DNA of 64,000 bases from Cytobacillus depressus (GTDB taxonomy: Bacteria; Bacillota; Bacilli; Bacillales; Cytobacillaceae), in assembly GCF_008923245.1 (NCBI RefSeq), contig NZ_WBOS01000017.1:39357-103356 (forward strand), in the 5' to 3' direction. Below, piece by piece: positions 62,442 to 64,000 of this stretch. The notes beneath the pieces are model-generated. The model did not search any database, had not been told where the DNA came from, and saw only the letters and a list, made by a program, of their open reading frames with translations. Within the stretch, counting starts at the first letter, position 1. Each line of letters starts with the position of its first letter. Made by a program: the position numbers and the translations under genes.

Positions 62442-63461
62442 TTATTCGCCATCAAAAAATTCTGCAATTTTTCCCCACTCTTCCTTGACTTCTAGTCCTT
62501 GCTCCTCCGCCGCTTTTTTATTAATCATTAATGTTAAACTGCTTGGGAGCTCAACTGGAATCTCTGAAGGCTTTTTATTTCCTTTTAAAATTTCCGCAGC
62601 CATTTTCCCCGTTTGATAGCCAAGATCATAATAGCTAAAACCGCTTGCCGCTACTGCTCCACGTTTCATTGAGTCAAGCTCGCCCACGAATAATGGAAGC
62701 TTTTTATTGTTTGCCACAGAAATCACGGACTCTAAAGCAGATACGACTGTATTATCTGTTGGGACATAAATCGCATCAACTCTGCCAACTAAAGACTCTG
62801 CCGCTTGTTTCACTTCTGCAGATGTGGAGACAGAGGCCTCAACTATCGTTGCTCCCTTCGCTTCAGCAAGCTTTTTCACTTCAGCCACTTGAACCTCGGA
62901 ATTTTGTTCGCCTGCATTGTAGATCACACCAATCGTCTTCGCTCCAGCTTCCTCAATAATAAAGTTAATCGTTTTCGCTGTTCCTTCTGGATGATTATCC
63001 GTTGTTCCTGTGATATTATTTCCTGGCTTATCAAATGCTTCAACAAGTCCAGCACCTACAGGATCGGTCACAGACGTAAACAAAATTGGAATGTCCTTCG
63101 TAGCATTTAATGCACTCACCGCACTTGGTGTTGCATTTGCAAAGATTAGATCAACCTTATCCCCTACAAAGTTATTGGCAATTGTTTGCGTATTGTTCAT
63201 ATCCGCTTGCGCATTTTGAAAATTATATTCAACCTTATCTCCATCCTTAAATCCTTCATCCTCTAATGCCTTTTTAAACCCTTCTGTTGCTGCATCTAGA
63301 GAAGGATGAGCAACAAATTGTGTAATACCAATCTTAAACACTTCTTTTTCTTTTTCTTTTACATCTGATGGAGCATCTTTCGTTGCCTCTTTCCCACATC
63401 CGCTCAATACGAGCAATCCTGCTGCTACCGCTAAAGAAAATGCTTTTAATGATTTTTTCAT
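62442..63461 (-). CDS. ABC transporter substrate-binding lipoprotein (PF04392 type)
   Basis: The 339-residue lipoprotein has signal peptide MKKSLKAFSLAVAAGLLVLS with lipobox LSGC (Cys22). The mature part has two periplasmic-binding-like halves (KIGITQFVAHPSLDAATEGFK near the start, TKDIPILFTSVTDPVGAG, IYVPTDNTVVSA). Relatives include tryptophan/tyrosine importers (TrpX-like) and others, so an aromatic or other amino acid is possible. No T-box leader was found upstream. Confidence 0.92.
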   Translation of the reverse strand: MKKSLKAFSLAVAAGLLVLSGCGKEATKDAPSDVKEKEKEVFKIGITQFVAHPSLDAATEGFKKALEDEGFKDGDKVEYNFQNAQADMNNTQTIANNFVGDKVDLIFANATPSAVSALNATKDIPILFTSVTDPVGAGLVEAFDKPGNNITGTTDNHPEGTAKTINFIIEEAGAKTIGVIYNAGEQNSEVQVAEVKKLAEAKGATIVEASVSTSAEVKQAAESLVGRVDAIYVPTDNTVVSALESVISVANNKKLPLFVGELDSMKRGAVAASGFSYYDLGYQTGKMAAEILKGNKKPSEIPVELPSSLTLMINKKAAEEQGLEVKEEWGKIAEFFDGE

Positions 63462-63682
63462 TTAGAAAAACCCCCTTTTTTTAATTATGAACACTGTATA
63501 AATAGCAGTGTGGACTACCATGTATCTTGGTAAAAAAACTAAACCACAATTCATATGATAAATAACATAACTATCGTAATAATATCGTTATATTATCATT
63601 TAAATACAGAAGTGGTCAATAATATTCAAAAAATTTGATATATTTAGATTAATATATTATGACTTTAGAAGCAAGTAAGAAA
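63462..63682. other. Promoter region of the ABC importer
   Basis: AT-rich leader with small inverted repeats (CACTG/CAGTG and ACCA/TGGT) upstream of the lipoprotein gene. No riboswitch or T-box was recognised. Confidence 0.4.
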
Positions 63683-63858
63683 TGCGGAAGCGCCTCGGTC
63701 ACCCCCGACAAGCATAAGACGCTCCGAACGGAAAGGTTGTTCTTTACCTTTCTGAGCGGAGTGGCTTATGACCTCTAGGTCGACAAAAGCGCGACGTCCT
63801 GTCACATTGTCGACACTAGTACGTCCTGTACGTCGGGGGTAGGCGCTGGAGCTAGACA
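63683..63858 (+). repeat. Bacillaceae intergenic repeat, copy 2
   Basis: The reverse complement starts GTCTAGCTCCAGCGCCTAC and contains GAGGTCATAAGCCA, AACAACCTTTCCG and CTTATGCTTGTCGGGG, as does the copy at 7931-8050 in the opposite orientation. It carries an extra block rich in GACGTCC/GTACGTC words. It abuts the IS element at 63881. Confidence 0.8.
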
Positions 63859-63880
63859 AAAAAAAGCATACAACTGCTTT

Positions 63881-64000
63881 GAACTGCCCCGTAAAAGTTA
63901 GACACTAATCTAATTTTTACGGGGGTTTTTTTATGGCAAAATTAAAAGTTGAACAAAGAATCCAAGCGGTTGAACGATATGTAAATGGACATGAATCCAT
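63881..64000 (+). mobile_element. Left end of an IS3-family insertion sequence (partial)
   Basis: TGAACTGCCCCGTAAAAGTTAGACA resembles IS150-group IS3 terminal repeats. CCCCGTAAAAGTTAGA and TCTAATTTTTACGGGG (63887-63924) form a hairpin that would block outside transcription into the transposase. The transposase gene starts just after. The right end lies outside the window. Confidence 0.8.
63933..64000 (+). CDS. IS3-family transposase OrfA (partial)
   Basis: The ATG at 63933 follows GGGGG. The 22 visible codons give AKLKVEQRIQAVERYVNGHE, the start of the OrfA helix-turn-helix protein of IS150-type elements. The gene is cut by the window edge. Confidence 0.8.
   Translation, partial: MAKLKVEQRIQAVERYVNGHES

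Noticed and set aside
63665..63859. 64-codon minus-strand frame as a gene
   Set aside because: It coincides with the high-GC intergenic repeat; frames in that repeat are incidental.
1..64000. CRISPR arrays, rRNA operons, prophage or restriction-modification genes
   Set aside because: None of their signatures (regular direct repeats, rRNA sequence, phage structural genes, methylase motifs) was seen.

Overview
The window looks like chromosome from a low-GC, endospore-forming Bacillaceae bacterium (Bacillus/Neobacillus type). It carries four small acid-soluble spore protein genes (sspN, sspO, sspP, tlp), a Bacillus-style yneN/yneP/yneQ/yneR neighbourhood next to a citB-type aconitase, GGAGG-type ribosome binding sites, and PerR-, CcpC-, CodY- and GntR-like operator sequences. 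No rRNA, tRNA, CRISPR array or prophage was seen. The only mobile element is the left end of an IS3-family element at the right border.

Layout. 0-4.4 kb: a sigma factor with a C-terminal zinc motif (cut by the left edge), a YheE-like protein, an interrupted HesB-type gene, a CapA-like phosphoesterase, a CPBP protease and YneR. 4.4-13.6 kb: yneQ, yneP, a double-AAA SpoVK-like ATPase, spore genes, fbpB-like, yneN, aconitase. 13.6-17.3 kb: selA, a SelW-like gene, selD and an arylamine N-acetyltransferase. 18-23.5 kb: a GntR-controlled set (symporter, RidA, two aminotransferases). 24.3-28.6 kb: threonine degradation (tdh, kbl) and catalase. 28.7-33.9 kb: two-component system plus ABC exporter. 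34.3-36 kb: a tandem glycine riboswitch and an amino acid permease. 36.9-41.1 kb: ABC-F ATPase, cold shock protein, yoaT/yozG/yoaS-like genes. 41.6-47.6 kb: 5-oxoprolinase genes pxpBCA, an MFS carrier, a nitrilase and a DUF2848 protein. 49-53.9 kb: tyrosine/homogentisate breakdown. 54-60.3 kb: branched-chain keto acid dehydrogenase with leucine dehydrogenase. 60.6-63.5 kb: an ABC importer.

The most striking content is a selenocysteine (Sec) system. Three genes (HesB-like at 1559-1849, SelW-like at 15083-15331, selD at 15479-16528) each have one in-frame TGA exactly where the family has its redox or metal-binding cysteine. Each TGA is followed by a potential bacterial SECIS hairpin whose apical loop starts about 17-25 nt downstream. 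The selenocysteine synthase gene selA lies in the same cluster. selB and the tRNA-Sec gene are not in the window. Automatic annotation would truncate or miss all three genes.

Much of the rest is amino acid catabolism (threonine, pyroglutamate, tyrosine, leucine/valine/isoleucine, and an unknown substrate under GntR control). Other oddities are a glycine riboswitch with no gene behind it, a likely AUU start codon in pxpC, gene fossils (a tdh C-terminus and a 3-hydroxyacyl-CoA dehydrogenase N-terminus), and two copies of a Bacillaceae intergenic repeat.
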